Source: CAZJWR01 sp964549765 (GTDB lineage Bacteria > Zixibacteria > MSB-5A5 > GN15 > JAAZOE01). Taken from it: a stretch of DNA of 61,102 nt. Both the position numbers and the translations under genes were made by a program. The stretch spans positions 1 through 61,102 of the forward strand of contig CAZJWR010000018.1 in the NCBI GenBank assembly GCA_964549765.1, in the 5' to 3' direction. This document shows, piece after piece, positions 9,605-17,685 of this stretch; position 1 is the stretch's first letter, and every line of letters begins with the position of its first letter. The notes under the pieces were generated by a model. That model was not told the DNA's origin and made no database searches. It saw only the letters and a list, made by a program, of their open reading frames with translations.

Positions 9605-10936
9605 TCACCAGTCCAGTTGCCAGTCGGAGGCGCGAGGAACCGTTATCTGCGTATTCAAAATCGTTCCGGATGTCGATGACGCCGTTATCAGATACAATGT
9701 CCCGGCGGGATTGAGATCGTCGGACGGTATAAGATCGAAATAAAAATAACCGGCGGTATCGGTTGTCGCCGTCTGTTTATAGGGCGAGATGATCAGCGAA
9801 TTATACCGCACGACTCCATCCGTGATCTCGGCGCCGACCGTCACCCCCTCCAGCGGGCGGCCATCGACACCATAGATGAACCCGTAGACCCGGCACAGAT
9901 TCGGCGCCGACGGATCGCCCGGATCGAACCGGTGGGCATAGGTGCTGTCGGCACAGGCCCCGGCGACTTCGATCGTGTCATAGGCGGCAAATATGTAACC
10001 AGGGGCAAACGATGACAGCACATATTGGCCGGGATCGAGGTTGAACGCAACGTGACCATCGGGAGCGGTCGCCCCCTGCGTCACGAGCACGTTCACCGAT
10101 CCGTCGTAGGCATATATCCGCGCTCCCGGCACGGCTTGACAGCTGCTGCTGTCATATGCGATAATCGTCACCGGATAGGTCCCGCTCCCCAGCGGCGATC
10201 CGGCGCCGCTGACCGGCGCATCGAGATACGATCCAAACGATCCCATTGAAGCATGTTCGTTCTGCGCTTCATCCCACACGCTGTCGGCCACCTCTGCCGC
10301 CGTCAGACCGGATGCGTTCCCCTGATAAGCGGCGGTGTCCTTCAGCATCACCCCGAACGACCCGCCCGTTCCATGACCGGTAGTATCCTCGTCCCATACG
10401 GCGTCGGCGACCGACTGCTCCGTCGCCGACGACACCCAGTTATCCTGATTCTGCACCGTATCCAGCACCGCCAGAACGCTGTCGAGGATCGTTGTTATCG
10501 ACGCCAGCTGGCTGCTTAGATGACCGGCTGAAATCTGAAATGTAGAGCGGGCGCAGTCGATGTATTTCGGAGTGTTGTCTTTGGCGCAGAAGCACAACTC
10601 ATACGTCCCCGGGCGACCGACGCCGTCGATGACGTTGACCGCTTCGGCATATACATATGTCCATCCCGCAAGCGCCGTCTGCATCGAATCGATATGCAGA
10701 CTCGACGTCGCTGCGACTCCGGCCAGGCCCGCGACCGAATCTCCCGCCGGACCGATAACATAAACGAAGAATGAATCGGCGTGAGTGCCCGACGGATTCC
10801 CCAGCGAATCGGTGATGAACACCGAAATCGCGACCGAATCCTCGCCGGTGGAACCGGTGCCGACAATGCCGGTGGCATGAATCGCCGACGGCAACAGATA
10901 GATCAGAACCAGACACCAAAGTCCTATTGCTTTCAT
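9605..10936 (-). CDS. Sec-exported spike/adhesin-like protein at the end of the phage-head cassette
   Basis: 443 residues from an ATG preceded by GGAGAAGTAGGG. The frame is open further upstream through the preceding gene, but this start gives a clear signal peptide (MKAIGLWCLVLIYLLPSAIHA). The central part has repeats of the type VADAVWDE...HGTGGSFG and VADSVWDE...HASMGSFG, a pattern common in phage tail-fibre and baseplate proteins. The C-terminal half has two carboxypeptidase-regulatory/transthyretin-like beta-sandwich domains (~260-345 and ~350-440). Phage virion proteins normally lack Sec signals, so this may be a host-surface protein carried by the cassette or a recruited adhesin. It is the last gene of the minus-strand series. 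Confidence 0.75.
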   Translation of the reverse strand: MKAIGLWCLVLIYLLPSAIHATGIVGTGSTGEDSVAISVFITDSLGNPSGTHADSFFVYVIGPAGDSVAGLAGVAATSSLHIDSMQTALAGWTYVYAEAVNVIDGVGRPGTYELCFCAKDNTPKYIDCARSTFQISAGHLSSQLASITTILDSVLAVLDTVQNQDNWVSSATEQSVADAVWDEDTTGHGTGGSFGVMLKDTAAYQGNASGLTAAEVADSVWDEAQNEHASMGSFGSYLDAPVSGAGSPLGSGTYPVTIIAYDSSSCQAVPGARIYAYDGSVNVLVTQGATAPDGHVAFNLDPGQYVLSSFAPGYIFAAYDTIEVAGACADSTYAHRFDPGDPSAPNLCRVYGFIYGVDGRPLEGVTVGAEITDGVVRYNSLIISPYKQTATTDTAGYFYFDLIPSDDLNPAGTLYLITASSTSGTILNTQITVPRASDWQLDW

Positions 10937-10953
10937 TTCCCTACTTCTCCTCC

Positions 10954-11649
10954 CTATCGTCGCCGACGGCGGCCGGCATAAATCGACTCCGCGCCGCCGT
11001 CGGAATAGTACACGGTAAGCGTCGGCCGGTAAGCATCGGTCGAGGCATCCTCGGTGAAAAACTGAAATGTCGCCCGGTCGACGATATTCTCGGCCATCAT
11101 CAGCCAGCCATAATTGACCTGTTCGATCATGGACCGGACAAAGCCCGTATCCAGATGGAAGTACAAGGTATCGTATGCAACGACCGAGGCATCGACGATA
11201 ACCGTGTCCATACACGGCTGATTGGTCACATCGCCCCCGGATGATTCCCAGGCGCTGTCCGGCGTGGCATGATGATACGTCCAACTGACGCCGTTTTCCG
11301 ACCAGGGCCGGGAAATCCGTTTGCCGAAAATCCGCATCGAATCGGCGCCGCTCAGTCCCGATACAGCCACGACCAAAGCCAGTACGGCCGAATCATACGT
11401 CCGCACCGATGATCCCGATGCCAGCGAATCGTCGATCACCGCCATGCACATCGGCAATCGTTCATAGTAATAGAAGTAATCTACATTGCTGTTGGAACTC
11501 GCCCCCATGGAATCGGCCGGGGATTGCTCGTTCATATCGCCGGTCATCCATGCGGCCGGATCGAGCGTCATCGACTCGGCGGCAGCATATTCCGCCAGAT
11601 AATGCAGCGATACAATCAGCAGCACGATGACGGCCATGATCCTACGCAT
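10954..11649 (-). CDS. Exported DNRLRE-domain-like protein
   Basis: 231 residues. An N-terminal signal peptide (MRRIMAVIVLLIVSLHYLAEYAAA) is followed by a beta-rich domain that fits the DNRLRE/disaggregatase-related fold: GVSWTYHHATPDSAW, a GGDV turn, NYGWLMM, and FFTEDAS...RPTLTVYY at the end. This domain is usually extracellular and carbohydrate-associated. The C terminus ends in five arginines. The start codon overlaps the end of the preceding 81-residue gene by 8 bases, which indicates translational coupling inside the cassette. A secreted protein in a head-gene operon is unexpected. Confidence 0.75.
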   Translation of the reverse strand: MRRIMAVIVLLIVSLHYLAEYAAAESMTLDPAAWMTGDMNEQSPADSMGASSNSNVDYFYYYERLPMCMAVIDDSLASGSSVRTYDSAVLALVVAVSGLSGADSMRIFGKRISRPWSENGVSWTYHHATPDSAWESSGGDVTNQPCMDTVIVDASVVAYDTLYFHLDTGFVRSMIEQVNYGWLMMAENIVDRATFQFFTEDASTDAYRPTLTVYYSDGGAESIYAGRRRRR

Positions 11650-11887
11650 CCTTCAATTCCTCCTGCCGGATTTGCTCGATGATTTCCCAGAATTTCTCCT
11701 CGGCCGAGGAATCCGATGCCAGCTTCTTTTGGATTTCGAGAATTTTCAAAAGATCACCCACTTTCAGACTTATTTCACCTTTCCGTATTTGCTTTATGAT
11801 TTCCTGCTTCAGATCCTCCAATATCTCCTGGTCTGACTGAGGAAGTTTCTTCCGTGGTCTTCCCTTGGCTTTTCTCTTTTCCGCCAT
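11642..11887 (-). CDS. Small charged helical cassette protein, unknown function
   Basis: 81 residues, rich in Lys/Glu, with an N-terminal basic patch (KRKAKGRPRKK) that resembles an AT-hook-like or nucleic-acid-binding tail. It is otherwise predicted to be two helices or a coiled coil. It has a very good ribosome site (GGAGGTGAC) and is translationally coupled to the DNRLRE gene. I do not recognise a family. Small basic proteins of this kind occur in phage late operons, but no function can be given. Confidence 0.65.
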   Translation of the reverse strand: MAEKRKAKGRPRKKLPQSDQEILEDLKQEIIKQIRKGEISLKVGDLLKILEIQKKLASDSSAEEKFWEIIEQIRQEELKDA

Positions 11888-11895
11888 GTCACCTC

Positions 11896-12270
11896 CTACA
11901 TCCCGGTCTCGAAAATCATGACATCGACGGCAACCGCTCCCGGTCCGCTATCCGTCTTGGCGGCGATGAAACCGCTTTCGCCGGTAACGGATTTCACGAA
12001 GGCCGTCTGCGGGCCGCGAGGGATGATCATCACCGCCGGCTTCTTGATGCTCACCGGCAATGCATTGCCGCGATTATCCACCAGCGATGAGAACGGAACC
12101 TCCTGCAACTGCCCGCCCAACGACACCTTCCAGAATCCGACCCGCACATCCGATCCGACCGATTCGGCCGCCGCCATCAGGAACTCCGCCTCGCTGTCGC
12201 TGCCCCAAACGGACAAATTCTCGACCAGCCAGGCACGGCGGCCGCGCAGATATGCCAGTGTTGTATTCAT
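11896..12270 (-). CDS. Cassette protein of unknown function
   Basis: 124 residues, mostly beta with a helical N terminus, no signal peptide and no membrane segment. Ribosome site GAGGGAGGAATGAC. Its place between the adaptor-like gene and the small basic gene, with gaps of 8-13 bases, says it belongs to the virion gene series. It could be a neck or tail-completion protein by position only. Confidence 0.6.
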   Translation of the reverse strand: MNTTLAYLRGRRAWLVENLSVWGSDSEAEFLMAAAESVGSDVRVGFWKVSLGGQLQEVPFSSLVDNRGNALPVSIKKPAVMIIPRGPQTAFVKSVTGESGFIAAKTDSGPGAVAVDVMIFETGM

Positions 12271-12282
12271 GTCATTCCTCCC

Positions 12283-13089
12283 TCATGTCAGCTTCGGTGA
12301 ACTGAGACCGGGGCTTTGACGGCGAAACCACGACAGCAGACGCATCGCCGTTTCCCGATACGACACCGATAACTCCATCCACGACTTCGCGTCCATCCCG
12401 CCGGACCCGTTCGTCGCCAGCCCGGCTGCATTGCGGCATAACAGCGACAAGGTGAGGTACGTAGCCGCCGTCTGTAAACCGGGATCGGTGGCGTGTTCAT
12501 AAACCGTATCGATTTCCTGCTTCATTTCGGTCTCGGCGTCGTTGATGGCCTGCTCGATTTCGCTGTCGGAAAATTCCGCCCCGCCCGATTGATAATCGAC
12601 CAGGACTTCCTGCCCGTCGTTGATGCCCCCGGTCGTCGTCCGACGGATGCGCCCGCGCTCATAATCGAGGTAGTAATCAAGCGTGCGCTGATACACATGA
12701 TGAAAGACATACCAGATCGTTACCGGAATCCCGGATGGGATCGATCCGCCGTCAACTCGGCGCACCGCTCCGGCGGCATAGTCGATCACGAAATCGGCGT
12801 TTTCTTCATAGACGACCGAGAGCGAACTGTCGGCCGCACACACGACCGAGTCGGCGGCGATCTGCGGATGTGACAGAGGCGTCGGGTCATCCCCGAGCAC
12901 AACGGTTTCGGATACCGGCGTCGCCTGGATGACCGCCTTGACCGTTTCCGATGATGCGATAATATGTGCGTGCGGTAAATTCGCGTAACCATCCGACATC
13001 AGCCGGATGGGTCGATTGCGAACCTCGTTCCCCCCTGCCTCCAGCCTGTAAAGATGATTGCGTATCTGCGGTATTCCCGTCCAGCCCAT
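12283..13089 (-). CDS. Putative head-tail adaptor / connector-like protein
   Basis: 268 residues. The N-terminal two thirds are beta-rich with a repeated pattern (FVIDYAAGAVRRVDGGSIPSG, then YYLDYERGRIRRTTTGGIND). Two arms of this DY..G.(V/I)RR..GG.I.(S/D)G type occur in phage neck and tail proteins. The last ~90 residues are helical, like gp6-type head-completion adaptors (AINDAETEMKQEID..., AATYLTLSLLCRNAAGL). It starts one base after the stop of the propeller protein. The assignment comes from architecture and position, not from a recognised family signature. Confidence 0.55.
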   Translation of the reverse strand: MGWTGIPQIRNHLYRLEAGGNEVRNRPIRLMSDGYANLPHAHIIASSETVKAVIQATPVSETVVLGDDPTPLSHPQIAADSVVCAADSSLSVVYEENADFVIDYAAGAVRRVDGGSIPSGIPVTIWYVFHHVYQRTLDYYLDYERGRIRRTTTGGINDGQEVLVDYQSGGAEFSDSEIEQAINDAETEMKQEIDTVYEHATDPGLQTAATYLTLSLLCRNAAGLATNGSGGMDAKSWMELSVSYRETAMRLLSWFRRQSPGLSSPKLT

Positions 13090-13090
13090 G

Positions 13091-14503
13091 TCACACCCCC
13101 AATGAAATAGCCGTGAGGTCGGTGCAGGCCGAAATCTGGCTGCCGACCGGCGGCGTGGTGAATTGTGTGACGACCGATGCCGCTATCCAGAACAGCGTCT
13201 TGTCCATAATCGTCTTTTTCTGCCAATCCGTGGGGATATGGCCGAAATCGTCCCAGAGCAGTAGCGTCTTATCGGTCGCGGAAAAATGCCACGGCCCGGA
13301 TGCGGGATCGAATGTTCTCCATGCTTGACCGTCCCAGAATTTCCACGTCACCTCGCCCCCGACGCCAGCGGTCGATAGGACCAAACTGAGCGCTTGAAAC
13401 GGTTCGTCCATGCCGAAAAATGCCGCGTCGCCGGATGCAGCTATCATCGCCCCGGACGTGCCGTGGAATACATCGGCGGTGGCCTGCGAAAGAGCCTCGT
13501 CGGTCTTGTCCTGATACGTTCCGGCCGAAGCATCATAGACGACCGCGCCCTGCAGATATGATTTCCTCCCATCGAGCGGAGCCGGGCTCTGGAAAATCGT
13601 GCCGGCCATTTTCGAGTACATGGCCAATCGACGGCCCGACCCGAAAGCGCGGCTGAACAGCAGGTATGGTATCCCGCCGTGATAAGACAATGCCGGATGT
13701 TCGACCGGGTTGTCCTCCACGACGTATTCGCCCGACCAAGTCGAGCCGGTATATTCGCGGAATTTCAGACTGTCGCCGTCGGCGTAAGCGACGCCGATGC
13801 GGCCGTCCTCGCTTGCCGCCGCCGCCAGTCGTCCGTCAAACCCGCTGCCGGTCGCCAATACGACCTCGCTGTTCCACACCACCGCCCCCTGAACCTTTCG
13901 CCGATATCCGATGGTACTTCCGCCGTCGCTGTAGAAAACGTATTGATAATCACCGGCTTCGACTTGCGTGCAGAATGCCGACAACGATCCCGCCGTCAGC
14001 GTATCGCCCGGGTTGGAGACAATCCCCCATGAGGCTCCATCATCATCCGAGGCCTTGGCCGCGACATAATAGACACCCCCCGATAGCCGGGTATACGCGA
14101 TCCACACGTAACCGGACGCTAATATGCGGATCGTGGGACAATAGCATTCATCAGCGTCATAGACCGTTACCGGCGACCCCGCCGACCAATTTCCATCGGT
14201 ATGCGTCAGCAAGGAGAATCTCAGATTCCGGGATCCGGTCGCGATATATGCGACGTAGATGTCCCCGGCATCGTTCATATAGGCATCGAAAGATGCGTCT
14301 TCGCCGTCGCTGACCATGACAACCGGTTCGGAAAACGAATCATACGGCGCATCGGCCCATACCAGCGAGATCGACGACGCCGACGAGGCATAGAGAATCA
14401 GCACCCGCCCGGAATACTGTCCGCCGGTCATGCGCAGACATTTCCACTGGGTCGGCATGCCCAGCGGATATGAGGCGGTGCTGTTGGCAATATAGGTATC
14501 CAT
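13091..14503 (-). CDS. Beta-propeller-like virion or receptor-binding protein
   Basis: 470 residues, nearly all beta strands, with recurring blade-like units of the BNR/sialidase-like kind (GSRNLRFSLLTHTDGNWSAG, VAAKASDDDGASWG, DGRIGVAYADGDSLKFREY). The last 120 residues form a separate domain with VTWKFWDGQAWRTF and LLLWDD...PTDWQKK, seen in phage structural proteins that decorate tails or spikes. It has no signal peptide, unlike the two downstream genes. Ribosome site AGAGGAA. The likely role is surface recognition by the particle; sialidase activity is not implied. Confidence 0.6.
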   Translation of the reverse strand: MDTYIANSTASYPLGMPTQWKCLRMTGGQYSGRVLILYASSASSISLVWADAPYDSFSEPVVMVSDGEDASFDAYMNDAGDIYVAYIATGSRNLRFSLLTHTDGNWSAGSPVTVYDADECYCPTIRILASGYVWIAYTRLSGGVYYVAAKASDDDGASWGIVSNPGDTLTAGSLSAFCTQVEAGDYQYVFYSDGGSTIGYRRKVQGAVVWNSEVVLATGSGFDGRLAAAASEDGRIGVAYADGDSLKFREYTGSTWSGEYVVEDNPVEHPALSYHGGIPYLLFSRAFGSGRRLAMYSKMAGTIFQSPAPLDGRKSYLQGAVVYDASAGTYQDKTDEALSQATADVFHGTSGAMIAASGDAAFFGMDEPFQALSLVLSTAGVGGEVTWKFWDGQAWRTFDPASGPWHFSATDKTLLLWDDFGHIPTDWQKKTIMDKTLFWIAASVVTQFTTPPVGSQISACTDLTAISLGV

Positions 14504-14559
14504 GTATTCCTCTTACATCCAGGTCCGGCGCCAAAGCGCCGGACCCGCATCGGTTGCGA

Positions 14560-15663
14560 TTAATAGGTGTAATCCAGAATCACCGACGCCTCCTTGAGAA
14601 CCTTGGCGTAGGTGACCGATTCGGATATCACCGCTTCCTCGAATTTCTGCTCGATGATTTTATCGAACTCGACCATCAGCGGCTGGCTGATCACCTCCTC
14701 GACCGCGAACCGGGCGTCCAGCCCGATGGCCTGATCGGCGGCCACGTCGTCGCAGCGGACCAGGGTCGCGCCCAGCGGCGTGAATAATTCTCCGGTGCGC
14801 CCGAAACGGTAGCCAGCCAGCGGATCCTTGAATTCGTTCAGGGTGAGAATGGTCTTCAAGGTGTCGATGTGGCAGATGATGTGATTCATCTCGAACGGTG
14901 CAAACTCCGCCCACAGCGCGATCAGGTCGTCGTAGTCCAGCGTTCCGCTGGTTCCCGACTGGATGACCGCCGCGGCATTATCGTTGCCGTCGCCGTTGAC
15001 GAGCGTATCCACCACCAGGGCGATCTTGTCCGTCTGCAAACGAAAGCCGATGTACCACAGCAGAACTTTGAACTGCGCCGTCGAGCGATGCCGAAGCGCC
15101 TTGTACGACGTCTTCAGCGACAGACCGTAATCCCGGACGTTGATCGAATGCTTCTGTTCCGTGACGGTCAAGGCCGGGATATCCGCCCCCTCCCCGACCG
15201 GGCGCAGCGAAAGCGCGGCGGTATCAGACATGCCCACGAAAAACGGCGTGTAGCGGTTGCTCTGTACCACCGAACTACCGGCCAGCAGTTGATTCAGCTC
15301 CGGCCGCATCTGCTGCCCCCGGCGCACTTCGCGCAGGATGAACTCGGGCAGAAGCGCCGGAGCGTTCTTGTAGAACAGATCGACCGTGCTGCTGCGGCGG
15401 CCGCTCACCCGAATCCCGCTGATCGCCAACTGCCGCTCGAACGCATCCAGCGGACAATCGACCGGGCTGGGATCGTACTCATCCGATTCCAGCAGTTCCG
15501 AAAGGGTCATCCCCAGGGATTGCGCCTCCAGATAGGTGTCACGGGTAATGTCCATCTCCGACGCTCGCGACAGATCGACCGGGCCGGTCTTTTCCGGCTC
15601 GTCTTCGGCCATTTGCAAAAGCCGCCGTCCCATCGGCGTGGAAAAGAGTATTTCCGGATTCAT
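14560..15663 (-). CDS. Major capsid protein, HK97-fold-like
   Basis: 367 residues from the ATG of MNPEILFSTP, preceded by GGGAGGGATCACA. The frame is open for 49 more codons, but that part overlaps the preceding gene and is low-complexity Arg/Ser. The features match HK97-type shell proteins: a helical N-terminal arm (1-110), then a mixed alpha/beta core with LTVTEQKHSINVRDYGLSLKTSYKAL, QTDKIALVVDTLVNGDGN, an A-domain segment and a C-terminal strand VTYAKVLKEASVILDY. Its place directly after a decoration-like gene and close to portal, terminase and protease supports this. There is no obvious pre-processed scaffold domain. Confidence 0.75.
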   Translation of the reverse strand: MNPEILFSTPMGRRLLQMAEDEPEKTGPVDLSRASEMDITRDTYLEAQSLGMTLSELLESDEYDPSPVDCPLDAFERQLAISGIRVSGRRSSTVDLFYKNAPALLPEFILREVRRGQQMRPELNQLLAGSSVVQSNRYTPFFVGMSDTAALSLRPVGEGADIPALTVTEQKHSINVRDYGLSLKTSYKALRHRSTAQFKVLLWYIGFRLQTDKIALVVDTLVNGDGNDNAAAVIQSGTSGTLDYDDLIALWAEFAPFEMNHIICHIDTLKTILTLNEFKDPLAGYRFGRTGELFTPLGATLVRCDDVAADQAIGLDARFAVEEVISQPLMVEFDKIIEQKFEEAVISESVTYAKVLKEASVILDYTY

Positions 15664-15676
15664 TGTGATCCCTCCC

Positions 15677-16099
15677 TTAGTTGAGTATGAGTGTGCATTC
15701 GGTTGTGCCCGAGACGGCGATGACTGTCCCCCGGGCGATATTGCCGCCCGCCGGATCGTCGCTGCCGAGCGCGGGCGCCTGCTTGACCGTTCCCGATCCG
15801 CCGCCGACAACCCGATTGCCGACGGCCGGGTAGGTCGCCGAGATCGGCAGCGTGCAGATGCCGCCGATCTGCACCGTCGCCAGCCGTTCGCCGTCGTCGG
15901 CGTCGGTCAGCGTCAGAGCGATCAGTTTGCCCAGCACGATCGAGTTGCTCGTCGCCGGTCCGATCTGATAATCCCCCGTCAGCGTCACCGCCTGATTGAG
16001 GCTGGCGTCCTTGAGATCGTCCACCCCGCCGGTCTGATGGATCGAGAATGTCGCGTAGACGGGATGTATCGTTTCCAGATTCTGTGCCCGAATAGTCAT
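15677..16099 (-). CDS. Putative capsid decoration (DUF2190-like) protein
   Basis: 140 residues, beta-rich. It has a compact arrangement of strands ending in ARGTVIAVSGTTECTLILN, which resembles small head-decoration proteins that sit next to major capsid genes. It lies 13 bases upstream of the capsid gene with a good ribosome site (AAAGGAGAAACC). No catalytic motif. Identification rests on size, composition and position. Confidence 0.6.
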   Translation of the reverse strand: MTIRAQNLETIHPVYATFSIHQTGGVDDLKDASLNQAVTLTGDYQIGPATSNSIVLGKLIALTLTDADDGERLATVQIGGICTLPISATYPAVGNRVVGGGSGTVKQAPALGSDDPAGGNIARGTVIAVSGTTECTLILN

Positions 16100-16177
16100 G
16101 GTTTCTCCTTTCTGTTTGCCCGGAATGCCTGTTAATGAAAACGCCGGCCGGGATTATCTCCCCCATATCCGGAATGG

Positions 16178-16606
16178 CTATTTGAATTCGCTATAGTCAT
16201 GATAAACCTTGCGATTGCTTCGCACCGTCCGCCCCGCTGACGCCGCATGGTGCAGACGCGCCATCTCTTCCTCGTGCATGCGAATCAATTCGTCGAGGGA
16301 TACATCATCCGCCGAAAATGAATCCTTGACGGGACGTCCGTCGTCGGCGATAATACTCCCGCCGCGCCGCAAGGCGGCAATCCGCGCCGCCAGCCGGCGG
16401 CGCACCCGGTGCATCTCGTCCTCGACTTTCCGGGCCGCATCCAGTCTATCGCGAACCGCCGATAGCAATTCCCCGAGCTGATCGAAATCAATCCGCTCGA
16501 CATGCGGCCCGTCGGCGTTGGTCATATCCGGTTCATCCTGCGTATGATTCAGCAGGTCGATGAACGATTGCGCCTGCCCGATCAATTGCGTGTATTCACT
16601 TTCCAT
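16178..16606 (-). CDS. Coiled-coil cassette protein, possible scaffold or head-assembly factor
   Basis: 142 residues when read from the second ATG, which has an AAAGGG site 9 bases upstream (the first ATG at 16615 abuts that site). The middle is a strong helix/coiled coil (LGELLSAVRDRLDAARKVE, then EDEMHRVRRRLAARIAALRR); the tail is basic and ends HDYSEFK. It overlaps the end of the membrane-protein gene by 11 bases. Scaffold-like by position between protease and capsid genes, but no family is recognised. Confidence 0.55.
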   Translation of the reverse strand: MESEYTQLIGQAQSFIDLLNHTQDEPDMTNADGPHVERIDFDQLGELLSAVRDRLDAARKVEDEMHRVRRRLAARIAALRRGGSIIADDGRPVKDSFSADDVSLDELIRMHEEEMARLHHAASAGRTVRSNRKVYHDYSEFK

Positions 16607-16913
16607 CGCTCGCATCCCTTTCGTATGTGTTCTGCCGCCGGAGGGTCAGCTCCATCATGCGTCGGTCGATCTGCTCGCGGAGTTCCCCCAGCTCCTTCTT
16701 CGTAATCAGCGCTTCCTCCAGCAGCACCTCTATTCTGGTAAGTTTCTTGTCCAGAAGAATCAGCTCCGATCGATCCGCTTTACCGGCCAGGGCCGTTTCG
16801 AGGCTCCCGATGGTCGACAGGTGGGTGGCGAGCAGATATCCCAGCGCCATCAGGATCATCAGCAGGGTGTGTATCGATTTCAGCCCCGGATTCACTTTCC
16901 CCCATAGATCCAC
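16596..16913 (-). CDS. Small membrane protein with coiled coil in the cassette (holin-like or head-associated)
   Basis: I place the start at the GTG eight bases after AAAAGGAG, giving about 105 residues; an upstream TTG in the same frame lies before that ribosome site. One transmembrane helix (~11-32, HTLLMILMALGYLLATHL) is followed by a long charged coiled coil (~42-90). Holins can look like this, but so do other phage membrane proteins, and no endolysin is present. Its 5' end lies close to the divergently oriented lipoprotein gene. Confidence 0.55.
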   Translation of the reverse strand: MDLWGKVNPGLKSIHTLLMILMALGYLLATHLSTIGSLETALAGKADRSELILLDKKLTRIEVLLEEALITKKELGELREQIDRRMMELTLRRQNTYERDASDGK

Positions 16914-16933
16914 AACGGTATCTCCTTTTTTAA

Positions 16934-16963
16934 TTGACAACGATTGCCGAAAACGTCTTTACT
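16934..16963 (+). promoter_or_regulatory. Candidate promoter of the inserted lipoprotein gene
   Basis: A perfect TTGACA (16934-16939) is followed 18 bases later by TTTACT (16958-16963). The start codon is at 16981 behind GGAGG. The cassette's other genes on the opposite strand do not use this promoter, so the lipoprotein appears independently expressed. Confidence 0.45.
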
Positions 16964-16980
16964 GAGAATGGAGGATTGTT

Positions 16981-17685
16981 ATGAAAACGCCGACCATCGC
17001 AACCTTGATGTTGGTGATAATCGCCGTCGTTATCGGCTGCAGCGAATCGTCCGACACCGTGACCGAAAATACTTTTCCGGACGGCGCGGCCCTGCTTGGC
17101 CTGATGCAGAATCACGACCTGCACTACATCGTGTACGACAGCATCGTCACCGTCTCGCCCGAGTCGCTGATCGTCAGCCGCGACACGTCGTTTCTCGATG
17201 TCTCCATCGTCCGGGGCCAGAATAATCAAGTGGAACTGGATGTCTCCGGCCTGGCCCATGACCTCCTGACCATCGATCAATCCGGCGTTCTGCATTCGGG
17301 ACAAATCCGCCCGCTGGCTCAGCCGCCCGATACGATCTATTACTATCCGACACCGGTGATCATGCCCCGCGTTTTGGGACCCGGCAGCGCCTGGTCGTTC
17401 ACCTCGCCGATGTACCGCGAAGACTCCGTCGAGAAACGGAAAACGCTTTTGAACCTCATCTACGGATATTATGTCGAGCGAAAATATGTCGGTCCTGTCA
17501 ACGTCCTCCTGCCCTCCCATTCCTTTGCGACCTATTATTTCCGTACGGCCTTGTTCCTGGACGAATCGTCGTTCGACACCCTGATGACTATCGACGAATA
17601 CTACGCCCCAGGCGTCGGCCCCGTAAAGCTCGTTTCTCGCTTTGATCGCAGTCAACGTCTTATTCTCCTCCTGAGCAGCTATTAG
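16981..17685 (+). CDS. Lipoprotein carried on the opposite strand inside the phage-head cassette (moron-like)
   Basis: 234 residues. The signal sequence ends in a lipobox (VVIGC, Cys20), so it should be lipidated and membrane-anchored. The rest is a globular beta-rich domain without a recognised family (VYDSIVTVSPESLIVSRDT, YYYPTPVIMPR). Ribosome site TGGAGG at correct spacing. It lies between the membrane/coiled-coil gene and the protease gene and overlaps the 3' end of the latter by 26 bases, in convergent orientation. Its own promoter and opposite strand are typical of morons, cargo genes expressed from a lysogenic element. The function is unknown. Confidence 0.7.
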   Translation: MKTPTIATLMLVIIAVVIGCSESSDTVTENTFPDGAALLGLMQNHDLHYIVYDSIVTVSPESLIVSRDTSFLDVSIVRGQNNQVELDVSGLAHDLLTIDQSGVLHSGQIRPLAQPPDTIYYYPTPVIMPRVLGPGSAWSFTSPMYREDSVEKRKTLLNLIYGYYVERKYVGPVNVLLPSHSFATYYFRTALFLDESSFDTLMTIDEYYAPGVGPVKLVSRFDRSQRLILLLSSY

